DNA of 34,160 nt from Candidatus Vogelbacteria bacterium (lineage in GTDB: Bacteria > Patescibacteriota > Minisyncoccia > Phycocordibacterales > UBA12445). The stretch is from NCBI GenBank assembly GCA_016215345.1, contig JACRKD010000026.1, positions 1-34,160 of the forward strand, in the 5' to 3' direction. The number at the start of each line of letters is the position of its first letter. The stretch's first letter is position 1. This document shows, one piece after another, positions 1-8,421 of the stretch. The notes under the pieces are model-generated. The model saw only the letters and a list, made by a program, of their open reading frames with translations. It had not been told where the DNA came from and made no database searches. Position numbers and translations under genes: made by a program.

Positions 1-132
1 CAACTCACGCACATCTTTTCTTGTTTCGTGGCATTCATCAGGCTCGAGTTCGAACGGCTCAAAACTGGCGTAAGTTGGTATGAACAGAAAGCGCAATGGG
101 TACGGCTGGGGATAAATCAAGCTTTTGCGTAG
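1..132 (+). pseudogene. Possible C-terminal remnant of a DDE transposase
   Basis: Frame 1 reads QLTHIFSCFVAFIRLEFERLKTGVSWYEQKAQWVRLGINQAFA* (TAG at 130-132); resembles the LE-x-x-R/LKTG...WY.K tail of IS4/IS701-like transposases. Cut by the window edge. Confidence 0.3.
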
Positions 133-378
133 GTACTACTGGAGAAAAAATATAAACTGAAACCATCGGAACACGATAGTGCGGATAATTCTTTTTGGCA
201 ATTTACCGAAAATTTAAATGTTTTGATTGAAAATAGTAATGGTTGGAACGAAATAATGGGCGACAAGAGAAGTTTTCCATATGATGAGTGTCAGGGTCAA
301 TATAATAAAATGAAAAAAATTTGGGATAAGAATCAGAATCTGGGTGCTCTCATCGAAAAGACCCTTAAATAACATATT

Positions 379-395
379 CGGAGATCCGATCTCCG
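379..395. repeat. REP-like palindrome, RAYT1 family, upstream copy
   Basis: CGGAGATC-C-GATCTCCG; the 26-nt CGGAGATCCGATCTCCGGAAAATAAG is identical at 1117. Confidence 0.9.
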
Positions 396-426
396 GAAAA
401 TAAGTATATTGTGCTATACTCATCGG

Positions 427-1104
427 ATGGCAAGACCAGAATTTATAGATGGCGGTATTTATCATATTTATAATCGCGGTACTGATAAGAGAGATATCTT
501 TCTAGATGATCAGGATTATTTTCGTTTTATACATTATTTGTATGCATGTAACGATGTTGAACCGCTAGAAAAAATAGAGAATCTAATAATCGGAGATCCG
601 ATCTCCGGAATTAGGGGTCGGGAGAGGCTTGTTAGCATTTTTTGTTATGCGCTGCTGCCGAATCACTTTCATTTGCTCATCCAACAGAGGAAAGAAGGTG
701 GCGTTAGTAAGTTTATGCAGAAATTATCTATTGGGTATACGATGTATTTCAATGTTAGAAATGAACGAACCGGGGTTCTTTTTCAGGGAAAATTTAAGAG
801 TAAGTTTGTAGACGACGAAAAATATCTAGAAACACTTGTAAATTATATCCATCTTAATCCGTTGGATATTTTTCAAAAGAAATGGAAAGAAAATGGAGTG
901 AAAGATTACGCCTCCGCTAAAAACTTTTTGGAAGAGTATCGGTGGTCTAGTTACCTAGATTATATAGGCAAAAAGAACCTTCCTTCATTATTAGATTTTG
1001 TAGCTATCAAAGAGAATCTGGGGGATACCATTGAACACAAAGATACTCTGAATCATTTACTTAAGGATTATGGCGACGGTATCGCCGGCTTACTTTTAGA
1101 CTAA
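427..1104 (+). CDS. REP-associated tyrosine transposase (RAYT, Y1_Tnp/IS200-like)
   Basis: MARPEFIDGGIYHIYNRGTDKRDIF... and ALLPNHFHLLIQQ (HxH) and YIHLNPL are RAYT signatures; start at 427 preferred over 409; extended -10 TGcTATACT about 10 nt upstream. Confidence 0.9.
   Translation: MARPEFIDGGIYHIYNRGTDKRDIFLDDQDYFRFIHYLYACNDVEPLEKIENLIIGDPISGIRGRERLVSIFCYALLPNHFHLLIQQRKEGGVSKFMQKLSIGYTMYFNVRNERTGVLFQGKFKSKFVDDEKYLETLVNYIHLNPLDIFQKKWKENGVKDYASAKNFLEEYRWSSYLDYIGKKNLPSLLDFVAIKENLGDTIEHKDTLNHLLKDYGDGIAGLLLD
591..607. repeat. REP-like palindrome, RAYT1 family, copy inside the transposase CDS
   Basis: TCGGAGATCCGATCTCCGGAA identical to the flanking copy; encodes IIGDPISGI. Confidence 0.9.
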
Positions 1105-2304
1105 CCCCTTATTTATCGGAGATCCGATCTCCGGAAAATAAGGTCTGATTGTTTCTCCATAAAGTTTTTCGGTTTTTTCGGTCATCTCATCAGTTGAGAA
1201 CTTTTGTTTGACAACTTTTTCTAGGTTTTTACCTAGGGTTTTTCCGAGCTCTGGATTATCTAGAAGCTTTTTAAGGGCGCCTTTGATGGCGTCGGAATCT
1301 TTTGGTGGAACGAGTATTCCGGAAACGCCATCCTCTATAATTTCTGGGATTCCGCCGACATTTGTTGCGATGACAGGAAGCCTTGCGAGACCCGCCTCGA
1401 GTATTGAATAGGGAAGGCCCTCCTTAACTGATGAAAGCATGAAGATATCGAAGATTCCGATATACGAAGCGGCGTTGTCCTTAAAGCCAAGAAGCTTAAC
1501 TTTGTCCTCAATCCCTTCTTCTTTAATTTGTTTTTCAAGGCTTGTTCTTTCTTCTCCTTCGCCGATCACGCTAAACATTATATTTCTATCTTTTATTTTA
1601 GATATTGCGTCTATCGCGTAGGTAAGTCCTTTGTTTTTTGTTAGTTCAGAAATGGTTCCGATTTGTATCGGTATTCCCTCTGGCCTTTCCCCAACTTTTA
1701 TAAGGCCCTTTTTTTCTTGGGCGGAAATCCCGATGTAAATTAATTCGAGTTTGTTTTTAATGAATGGCCAATTGGTAACTAGGGAAAGATCTTTTTGGTT
1801 TATGCATATGGTCCTGTGTGAAAATATTACTGTCAGCCAGCTTAGGAAGGAGATTATTTTTTTTGCGATCCATGGGCGGTTTTCGTTAAATGGCCAGCCG
1901 TGCACGGTGAAGATTATTATAGGGTTTCGGATTGAGCGTTTAGGATTTAGTAAAGAATAGACGCGACCGGCGAGCGAGCCAGTTCCTCCTATCTTGGAAC
2001 TGTTCAGATGTATTATATCCGGCTCCTCCTCCCTATACAGTTTTATCAAATCAAAAACCCCCCTCGGCTCGTCGAGAAGATGTATATCTCTTGACAGTGA
2101 TGATATCATGACGCTTCTAATTCCTGCCTCATTGAGTCTTTTCTCTAACGCACCGGCCTCCGCGCCTCTTTCTCCTGTTCCGCCAAAAGCTACTACCACC
2201 TCATGGTCTTTATTCATATGGGCGGCGAGCTCGTAGACGTATTTTTGTGCCCCTCCCCAATTAGACTTGGTTATTACATAAAGGATTTTGATTCTTTTTA
2301 TCAT
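1096..2304 (-). CDS. Glycosyltransferase family 4
   Basis: ILYVITKSNWGGAQKYVYELA..., GTISELTKNKGL, SSVKEGLPYSILEAGLARLPVIATNVGGIPEII. Confidence 0.9.
   Translation of the reverse strand: MIKRIKILYVITKSNWGGAQKYVYELAAHMNKDHEVVVAFGGTGERGAEAGALEKRLNEAGIRSVMISSLSRDIHLLDEPRGVFDLIKLYREEEPDIIHLNSSKIGGTGSLAGRVYSLLNPKRSIRNPIIIFTVHGWPFNENRPWIAKKIISFLSWLTVIFSHRTICINQKDLSLVTNWPFIKNKLELIYIGISAQEKKGLIKVGERPEGIPIQIGTISELTKNKGLTYAIDAISKIKDRNIMFSVIGEGEERTSLEKQIKEEGIEDKVKLLGFKDNAASYIGIFDIFMLSSVKEGLPYSILEAGLARLPVIATNVGGIPEIIEDGVSGILVPPKDSDAIKGALKKLLDNPELGKTLGKNLEKVVKQKFSTDEMTEKTEKLYGETIRPYFPEIGSPINKGLV
1117..1133. repeat. REP-like palindrome, RAYT1 family, downstream copy
   Basis: CGGAGATCCGATCTCCG, same orientation as the 379 copy; lies inside the 3' end of the minus-strand glycosyltransferase. 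Confidence 0.9.
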
Positions 2305-2364
2305 ATCAATTATATTACCACACGCCCTTTATTATAGTTACATTTTGTTGTACCATATTAAGCC

Positions 2365-3705
2365 ATGATTATAGGGCGAAAAAAAGAACGGGTTTTGCTA
2401 ATAGCCGGCGATATCTTGAGTTTTGTTGTCGCAATTTGGCTGACGCTCTTTTTCCGCTACGGGTATGGTCTTGATACCAAACTGTTTCTTGATCATATAC
2501 TTGCCTTCACCCCCGGGATAGTTCTCTGGCTGGGATTTTTTTTCATATATAATCTCTACGGCAGACCGACGGTTGTATTCAGACGCAAGGTTGGTTCGAC
2601 GATTATTAACGCTCAAATTGTAAACGGCATTTTAGCTGTTATTATTTTTTATTTCGTACCTTATTTTGGATTAACTCCCAAAACCAACCTTTTTATATAT
2701 TTTATTTTTTCTACCGCGCTTATTATTTTTTGGCGTCTTTATCTCGCATCCGTTATTTATACGCGTAGTCCGGAACCGCTGCTTTTGATTGGTGAAAGTT
2801 CCGAGGCGGACTCTATTGCCGATGAGCTGACGGGCAGTAGCTATCACGGCTATAGGCTTTTACGGCGGCCCGGCAGTCTCGGCCGTGATGATTTATTAAA
2901 CTTGGTCAGGGGGGAACACATTCAAATAATCATGATTCATTTCCGCCATAGCAATGAGAAGAATTTGGTTGCCTCGCTTGGGGTCGCTAATTATCTCAAG
3001 CTCCGCTTTTTGGATGTCGACTCATTTTTTGAGGAACTTTTTGATCGGGTGCCACTTTCTAGGGTGAATGATTTGTGGTTTATTGAAAATATTATCGGAG
3101 AGAATTCACGCGGATACGATTTTTTGAAGAGGGTTATGGATATTATTTTATCGGCGATTGTTGGGACTATAACTCTCCCGCTTTATCCTTTTGCGGCTCT
3201 GGCCATTTGGCTGGAAGATCGCGGGCCGATTTTTATAAAACAAGAGAGAGTTGGGCAGTATGGTAGAACTTTCCCGATTTATAAATTTAGGACAATGACT
3301 GGCAATGATAGGGGTGGAGCGGTTCTGAAGAGTAAGTTGGGTGTTACCAGGGTGGGCGAGTTTTTGCGTAAAACCCGCGTAGACGAATTGCCGCAGTTAT
3401 GGAGTGTTATCCTTGGGTCGCTGTCGCTTGTGGGGCCGAGGCCAGAACTTCCGGTGCTTGTGTCGAAATATGAGTCCCAAATTCCTTTTTACAATGTCAG
3501 ACATTTTATTAAACCTGGGCTTTCCGGCTGGGCACAGTTCTACCAAATATCAGCGTCCACAGATCCTCACCATGGTACCGAAGTGGAGGCGACTCGTGAA
3601 AAACTTTCTTACGATCTATTTTATTTGAAACATCGTTCGTTTTGGTTGGACATAAAGATTGCCTTCAGAACCTTGCAGATTATTCTGTCTTGTGTCGGTG
3701 TATAG
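2365..3705 (+). CDS. Polyprenyl-phosphate sugar-1-phosphate transferase (bacterial sugar transferase family)
   Basis: N-terminal TM segments, then KRVMDIILSAIVG...GPIFIKQERVGQYGRTFPIYKFRTM...LRKTRVDELPQLWSVILGSLSLVGPRPELP. Confidence 0.93.
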   Translation: MIIGRKKERVLLIAGDILSFVVAIWLTLFFRYGYGLDTKLFLDHILAFTPGIVLWLGFFFIYNLYGRPTVVFRRKVGSTIINAQIVNGILAVIIFYFVPYFGLTPKTNLFIYFIFSTALIIFWRLYLASVIYTRSPEPLLLIGESSEADSIADELTGSSYHGYRLLRRPGSLGRDDLLNLVRGEHIQIIMIHFRHSNEKNLVASLGVANYLKLRFLDVDSFFEELFDRVPLSRVNDLWFIENIIGENSRGYDFLKRVMDIILSAIVGTITLPLYPFAALAIWLEDRGPIFIKQERVGQYGRTFPIYKFRTMTGNDRGGAVLKSKLGVTRVGEFLRKTRVDELPQLWSVILGSLSLVGPRPELPVLVSKYESQIPFYNVRHFIKPGLSGWAQFYQISASTDPHHGTEVEATREKLSYDLFYLKHRSFWLDIKIAFRTLQIILSCVGV

Positions 3706-3712
3706 GCTAGTC

Positions 3713-3732
3713 CCTGCCTGCTGGCACGCAGG
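3713..3732. repeat. Degenerate palindromic intergenic repeat
   Basis: CCTGCCTGCTGGCACGCAGG; relative at 21442 (CCTGCCTGACGGTATGCAGG), 16/20 identical. Confidence 0.5.
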
Positions 3733-3744
3733 TAATGGGAAAGT

Positions 3745-4812
3745 ATGAGTATAGATGTTATGAATTCTTCTCCAAGAGTAATAATGATCACTGGCGCCGC
3801 TGGATACGTGGGGGCTATGCTCTGTGATCAGTTTTCTAAAAGTCCGGACTTAGTGAGCATCGTGGCAGTTGATAAGAGGTCTATGCCAGAAATTCTTAAG
3901 AATAATAAAAAAATTATTTGGTTGACAGCGAATCTACACCAAAACATTTGGAAAATACCGGCGCTTATAAATAAACCGGAAGTTATTATCCACTGCGCTT
4001 GGCAGGATGGGGAGCTTTATGGGCAGGAGGATTTACAGAGGCAGTTAAATATAAAAAGCACAAAAAACTTAATGGAGTTTGCCCTTACAAGTCCGTTTGT
4101 AAAGAAGATAGTCTTTTTCAGTTCAGCCAACTGTTACGGTGCTATGCCCGAGAATGATTCGGGAAAGTATTTTAATGAGAATGATTCTTTGCATGAGAGT
4201 GAATATTTATATGGCAGAGAAAAGATAGAGGCTGAAGCCATTGTGGAAGATCTGTATGAGGCCTCTGATAAAAGCAAGGGCGTGTATGTGTTGCGGTCGG
4301 CTTATATTATTGGACCAAGAAGACACCATGTGGCAGGGAAGAAAGATTTGGTGGGCATGTTAATTAACATTTTTCCGGTTGTCCCGAATACTTCTCTTCA
4401 TTTCTCACTGCAGTGTGTGCATGAAGATGATCTTATTGATCTCGTTGGGATAATTACTTTCACTGTGGTCGCTCCGCCCAATAGTTTCCATGTTTTTAAT
4501 ATTTCCGCTCCGGGATTAATTTACTGTAAGGACGTGGCGGAAACGTTTAACAAGAGCATAACATCTCTCCCGCCGATACTGGTTCGCGCGATTTGTTTTA
4601 TTTTGTGGACTTTTTCAAGCGGTAAAATCCAAACACCGTTCGGCTTTTGGCGATATCTTTGTTTCCCTGTTCTTGTGGACAGTAGTAAGATGGCCAGTCA
4701 ATATGATTTCGATTATGTTTATACAGCCAGACAGGCGCTCGATGGTAAGGTCGGTCGTTATGCAAGTTGCGACAAAGATGATAGTCTTAACGTCGGGGTT
4801 CAAAAACAATGA
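3745..4812 (+). CDS. NAD-dependent epimerase/dehydratase
   Basis: VIMITGAAGYVGAMLC (Rossmann GxxGxxG), YLYGREKIEAE (YxxxK). Confidence 0.85.
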   Translation: MSIDVMNSSPRVIMITGAAGYVGAMLCDQFSKSPDLVSIVAVDKRSMPEILKNNKKIIWLTANLHQNIWKIPALINKPEVIIHCAWQDGELYGQEDLQRQLNIKSTKNLMEFALTSPFVKKIVFFSSANCYGAMPENDSGKYFNENDSLHESEYLYGREKIEAEAIVEDLYEASDKSKGVYVLRSAYIIGPRRHHVAGKKDLVGMLINIFPVVPNTSLHFSLQCVHEDDLIDLVGIITFTVVAPPNSFHVFNISAPGLIYCKDVAETFNKSITSLPPILVRAICFILWTFSSGKIQTPFGFWRYLCFPVLVDSSKMASQYDFDYVYTARQALDGKVGRYASCDKDDSLNVGVQKQ

Positions 4813-6005
4813 AGGACAGGCAAATAGAAAAATTAATAAAAAAAGAAAAAGAACACAGTAAGAACGTTATAAATCTTATTGCGTCAGAAAATTATGTATC
4901 TTCGGATGTTTTAACTGCGCTTGGGTCTATTCTGACAAATAAGTATGCCGAAGGATATCCCGGCGCTAGATATTACGGTGGGAATGTAATTATTGATGAA
5001 ATTGAGAATTTGTGTAAAAAGCGAGCATTGGAAGTTTTTGGTTTGAGCAGGGATAAATGGGCGGTTAATGTTCAGCCTCTTTCTGGATCACCGGCGAATG
5101 TGGCTGTTTATCTCGCATTAGTTCCGATTGGTAGCCCATCGACCGGACTCGAGGTAGGGAAAATTATGGGGATGACCCTTGCGCATGGTGGGCACCTGAC
5201 TCACGGACATAAGGTCTCGATCACGGGGAAATTTTGGCGACAGATTCCATATGGGGTTTCTAAAGAAACTGAAACGCTAGATTTCAATGAGCTCGGAGAA
5301 ATCGCAAAGAAAGAAAAGCCGAATATTATCGTCGCCGGCTTCACCGCTTATCCAAGGTTGATAGACTTTAAAAAATTCAGGGAGCTGGCAGATTCTGTTG
5401 GAGCGTATTTGATGGTAGATATGTCTCACTTTGCGGGGCTTGTTGCCGGAGGGGTTTACCCATCGCCCTTCGAGTATGCTGATATTGTTACCACTACGAC
5501 GCATAAAACATTACGAGGGCCCAGATCGGCTATGATTTTTTCTAAAATTGACGGGCGCCTTCTTCCGGCCAAAATCGATAAGGCGGTTTTCCCGGGGATT
5601 CAAGGCGGCCCCCATATAAATCAGATTGCTGCCGTCGCGGTCGCCCTGAAGGAAGTCTCGAAGAGTGACTTTAAAAGGTATGCAAAGCAGATTGTAAAAA
5701 ATGCGAATATTCTTGCAATGGAGCTGGCTCGTCTTGGTTGGCGTATAATTTCTGGCGGGACAGATACCCACCTTATCCTCGTTGATACATGGAATGGTGG
5801 CGTGGGGATTGGTGGAAAAGAGGCGAGTGAGAAGCTGGAGAAGGCGGGAATCATTGTGAACAAAAATACAATACCGTTCGACACGAGAACGCCAGTTGAT
5901 CCTTCGGGAATAAGAATAGGAACTGCTGGAGAAACAACGAGGAGAAAGAAGGAAAAGGATATGATTAAGATTGCTCATAAAATAGATTTTGTTTTGCGAA
6001 CATAA
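4809..6005 (+). CDS. glyA: Serine hydroxymethyltransferase
   Basis: NLIASENYVSSDVL, NKYAEGYPGARYYGG, TTTHKTLRGPRSAMI; ATGA overlap with the upstream gene. Confidence 0.97.
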   Translation: MKDRQIEKLIKKEKEHSKNVINLIASENYVSSDVLTALGSILTNKYAEGYPGARYYGGNVIIDEIENLCKKRALEVFGLSRDKWAVNVQPLSGSPANVAVYLALVPIGSPSTGLEVGKIMGMTLAHGGHLTHGHKVSITGKFWRQIPYGVSKETETLDFNELGEIAKKEKPNIIVAGFTAYPRLIDFKKFRELADSVGAYLMVDMSHFAGLVAGGVYPSPFEYADIVTTTTHKTLRGPRSAMIFSKIDGRLLPAKIDKAVFPGIQGGPHINQIAAVAVALKEVSKSDFKRYAKQIVKNANILAMELARLGWRIISGGTDTHLILVDTWNGGVGIGGKEASEKLEKAGIIVNKNTIPFDTRTPVDPSGIRIGTAGETTRRKKEKDMIKIAHKIDFVLRT

Positions 6006-6009
6006 AATA

Positions 6010-6876
6010 ATGATTATTGATGGAAAGAAAATCAGTGCCGAAATAAAAGAAGAGTTAAAAAAGCAGGTAGCTTTATCAGGGGAAAAAATATCTCTCGGGG
6101 TTATTTGGGTTGGGGATTATCCTATTTCCGGAAGATATGTTCGGATGAAAAAGAAGTTTGGCGAGGAGGCGGGAATAGAAGTGAACATTTATAAGTTGCC
6201 TCTAACTATTTCGACGGATGATTTTATAAAAAAAACTCGAGAAATTTCGGAGAAAGAATCCGGGATCATAATTCAACTTCCTCTTCCAGAAAAGGTAGAT
6301 TATAAATTAGTTTTGTCGAACATCCCGGAAGGAAAAGATGTTGATCTTTTGTCGGAACAAGCCTATTTGGAATTTGAAAAAGGTGTCTCTAAAATTTTAC
6401 CTCCAGTCGTTGGCGCGATAAAGGAGATTTTGGAAAGGTCTGGCGTAACAGAGGATAAAATTTCTGGGCTCGACGTTGTTTGCGTCGGCAGAGGGAAGCT
6501 CGTTGGAAAACCAGCAGCTTCTTGGTTTAAGAACCTAGGCGCGAATGTTATTCTTCTGGGGCGGGACACAGAGGATATCGGAGAATTTACAAAAACGGCC
6601 GACATAATAATCTCTGGCGCAGGCGTTCCTGGAATTATAAAACCCTATATGTTTCCAGAAAAATCTGAAACAAAATCAGGCTTGACTACTACTGGCCAGA
6701 GCGGAGTTATTTTGATAGACGCGTCTACCTCGGATGTCGGCGGAAAGTTAATAGGAGACGCCGATCCAGCTTGCGCGGAAAAATGTTCGGTTTTTTCACC
6801 CGTCCCCGGCGGTGTCGGGCCGATAACCGTAGCCATGCTCTTTAAGAATTTGGTAACACTTCAACTTGGAAACTAA
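6010..6876 (+). CDS. folD: Methylenetetrahydrofolate dehydrogenase/cyclohydrolase
   Basis: DGKKISAEIKEELKK, YVRMKKKFGEEAGI, IIQLPLP, GRGKLVGKPAASW, PVPGGVGPITVAML; start at 6010 preferred over 5989. Confidence 0.95.
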   Translation: MIIDGKKISAEIKEELKKQVALSGEKISLGVIWVGDYPISGRYVRMKKKFGEEAGIEVNIYKLPLTISTDDFIKKTREISEKESGIIIQLPLPEKVDYKLVLSNIPEGKDVDLLSEQAYLEFEKGVSKILPPVVGAIKEILERSGVTEDKISGLDVVCVGRGKLVGKPAASWFKNLGANVILLGRDTEDIGEFTKTADIIISGAGVPGIIKPYMFPEKSETKSGLTTTGQSGVILIDASTSDVGGKLIGDADPACAEKCSVFSPVPGGVGPITVAMLFKNLVTLQLGN

Positions 6877-6886
6877 GTTCCCAAGT
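6864..6886. repeat. REP-like palindrome, RAYT2 family, upstream copy
   Basis: ACTTGGAAAC-TAA-GTTCCCAAGT, 9/10 bp stem; the TAA loop is the folD stop codon. Confidence 0.88.
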
Positions 6887-6900
6887 GCTATAGTTTCTGG

Positions 6901-7563
6901 ATGAGGAATTTTTCTTTTGAAGAAGGGGGGTATTATCATGTTTATAATAGAGGTGTTGATAAACGTCAGATCGTTATGGATGATTACGATAGTGGGCGTT
7001 TCGTGCAGGGACTCACGGAGTTTAACGTTGTCGAGCCGATTGGAAGTATTTATGAAAATTCATTTAAAAAGACTCAGGATCAACTTAGGTACTTAGTTCC
7101 CAAGTCTGGTGGGCTTGTGAATATAATTTGTTATTGTTTAAATCCCAATCATTTTCATTTACTACTTCAGCCGATTTCTGAGAGGGGAATAGAAAAATTT
7201 ATGCATAAATTGGGATTGGGATACACAAACTATTTTAATAAAAAGCATAAGAGATCCGGGGCGTTGTTTCAGGGGACTTTTAAGGCAAAACATGTTTTTA
7301 CAGATGGCTATATTCAACACTTAAGCGCTTATATAAATTTAAACAATCTGGTTCATAAAATAGAGGGGGAGCCATCAAAATTAGTTCGCTCAAGCTGGGA
7401 AGAGTACGCAGAAGATAAAAAGTCGATTTGTCGTAAGGATATAATCTTAGATCAATTTGGCGATGCACGAGAATACAAAACATATTGTACTGACGTTTTG
7501 CCTATGTTAATAGAGAATAAAAGTTTAGCAAAGGAACTTCGGGAGTTGGGTTTTGAAGAATAA
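6901..7563 (+). CDS. REP-associated tyrosine transposase (RAYT), second family
   Basis: GGYYHVYNRGVDKRQIV, CLNPNHFHLLLQP, FNKKHKRSGALFQGTFKAKHV, YINLNNL; extended -10 TGcTATAGT just upstream. Confidence 0.9.
   Translation: MRNFSFEEGGYYHVYNRGVDKRQIVMDDYDSGRFVQGLTEFNVVEPIGSIYENSFKKTQDQLRYLVPKSGGLVNIICYCLNPNHFHLLLQPISERGIEKFMHKLGLGYTNYFNKKHKRSGALFQGTFKAKHVFTDGYIQHLSAYINLNNLVHKIEGEPSKLVRSSWEEYAEDKKSICRKDIILDQFGDAREYKTYCTDVLPMLIENKSLAKELRELGFEE
7083..7105. repeat. REP-like palindrome, RAYT2 family, degenerate copy inside the transposase CDS
   Basis: ACTTAGGTAC-TTA-GTTCCCAAGT; right arm intact, left arm with 2 changes. Confidence 0.75.
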
Positions 7564-7569
7564 GTTATT

Positions 7570-7592
7570 ACTTGGGAACTAAGTTCCCAAGT
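7570..7592. repeat. REP-like palindrome, RAYT2 family, downstream copy
   Basis: ACTTGGGAAC-TAA-GTTCCCAAGT, perfect 10-bp stem. Confidence 0.9.
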
Positions 7593-7627
7593 AAGGGTGG
7601 CCGTTTTTATTTTCTGCTGGTGCTGGC

Positions 7628-7683
7628 TCGATAACCGTAGCCATGCTCTTTAAGAACCTTGTCAGGGTTACTGAACGTACGTA
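7628..7683 (+). pseudogene. Second copy of the 3' end of folD
   Basis: GATAACCGTAGCCATGCTCTTTAAGAA matches the folD tail; reads SITVAMLFKNLVRVTERT*. Confidence 0.7.
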
Positions 7684-7701
7684 GAATCCGGGACGTAAAA
7701 T

Positions 7702-7739
7702 TTGACGCTAGAAAGTAGTTATGCTATGCTACTTTCTAG
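7702..7739 (+). promoter_or_regulatory. Promoter overlapped by a perfect 11-bp inverted repeat (putative operator)
   Basis: TTGACG-17 nt-TATGCT; CTAGAAAGTAG(7708-7718)...CTACTTTCTAG(7729-7739). Confidence 0.6.
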
Positions 7740-7795
7740 GCTGGACACCACAAATACAACACGTTTTGGTTCAAACCTTAAGGAGGTTTGGAGGT

Positions 7796-8314
7796 ATGGG
7801 AAAAATGGTGGAAGATAGGAAGAAGCACACAGATTATGCACGTAGGTGGAGAAGAGAACATCCGGAGGCTGTAAGAGCAATTCAGGACAGGTACGCAGAA
7901 AAACACCCAGAATGCCACCGACAAAGTACCCGTAAATGGAAGAAGGATCATCCGGACTATTTTAGGGCGGAGAGCGCCATAAGGGTCAAAGAAAGGTACT
8001 ATGGCGAGGGTGCCAAGTTTAATCGCAATGACCGTGAGCCGTGGACGAAAGAGGATTTGGATTTCATTTGCGATTCAGAACTTTCTGATGTTGAGCAGGC
8101 AAAGATACTTGGCAGGACCATCCACGCGATCCAGACCAAAAGGACCCTGGAGCGTAGTCGGCGGGCCGGTATCATTCCAAATAAGTCGGCTGCTCATCGG
8201 AAGGGAATGGATTCTGCCCGTGCACCCAAGGAAGGATCGGTTAAGTCAGAAAGGATAGTTACCACTGTCGTCAGCTTTTCGGCCGATCCGTCTCCTCCAT
8301 ATGAAGGATCCTAA
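7796..8314 (+). CDS. Hypothetical protein with tandem RRWxxxHPE-type repeats and an HTH-like segment
   Basis: Strong SD AAGGAGG 9 nt before ATG 7796; repeats YARRWRREHPE / YAEKHPECHRQSTRKWKKDHPDY; PWTKEDLDFICDSELSDVEQAKILGRTIHAIQTKR looks HTH-like. Confidence 0.6.
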   Translation: MGKMVEDRKKHTDYARRWRREHPEAVRAIQDRYAEKHPECHRQSTRKWKKDHPDYFRAESAIRVKERYYGEGAKFNRNDREPWTKEDLDFICDSELSDVEQAKILGRTIHAIQTKRTLERSRRAGIIPNKSAAHRKGMDSARAPKEGSVKSERIVTTVVSFSADPSPPYEGS

Positions 8315-8336
8315 TCTATTATTGGTTTGAACATTT

Positions 8337-8370
8337 CCCGCCGTCCCACATCGGGCGGCTTTTCTTTTTG
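8337..8370 (+). terminator. Rho-independent terminator
   Basis: CCGCC...GGCGG followed by CTTTTCTTTTT. Confidence 0.7.
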
Positions 8371-8397
8371 AATTTGTTCTTTTTGTTTTTTCGCATG

Positions 8398-8421
8398 ACA
8401 CTCATATTAAAATATGAGTGT
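8398..8421. promoter_or_regulatory. Perfect inverted repeat (operator or hairpin)
   Basis: ACACTCATAT-TAAA-ATATGAGTGT. Confidence 0.6.

Noticed and set aside
409-426. Upstream ATG for RAYT1 (MCYTHR)
   Set aside because: Overlaps the -10 TATACT; 427 (MARPEF) fits family N-termini.
214-465. Minus-strand 83-aa ORF
   Set aside because: Opposite to a plausible plus-strand fragment; its YFPEIGSPN only reflects the palindrome.
4810-4812. TGA recoding (SR1/Gracilibacteria-type code)
   Set aside because: TGA terminates genes in natural positions here and at 30567-30569.
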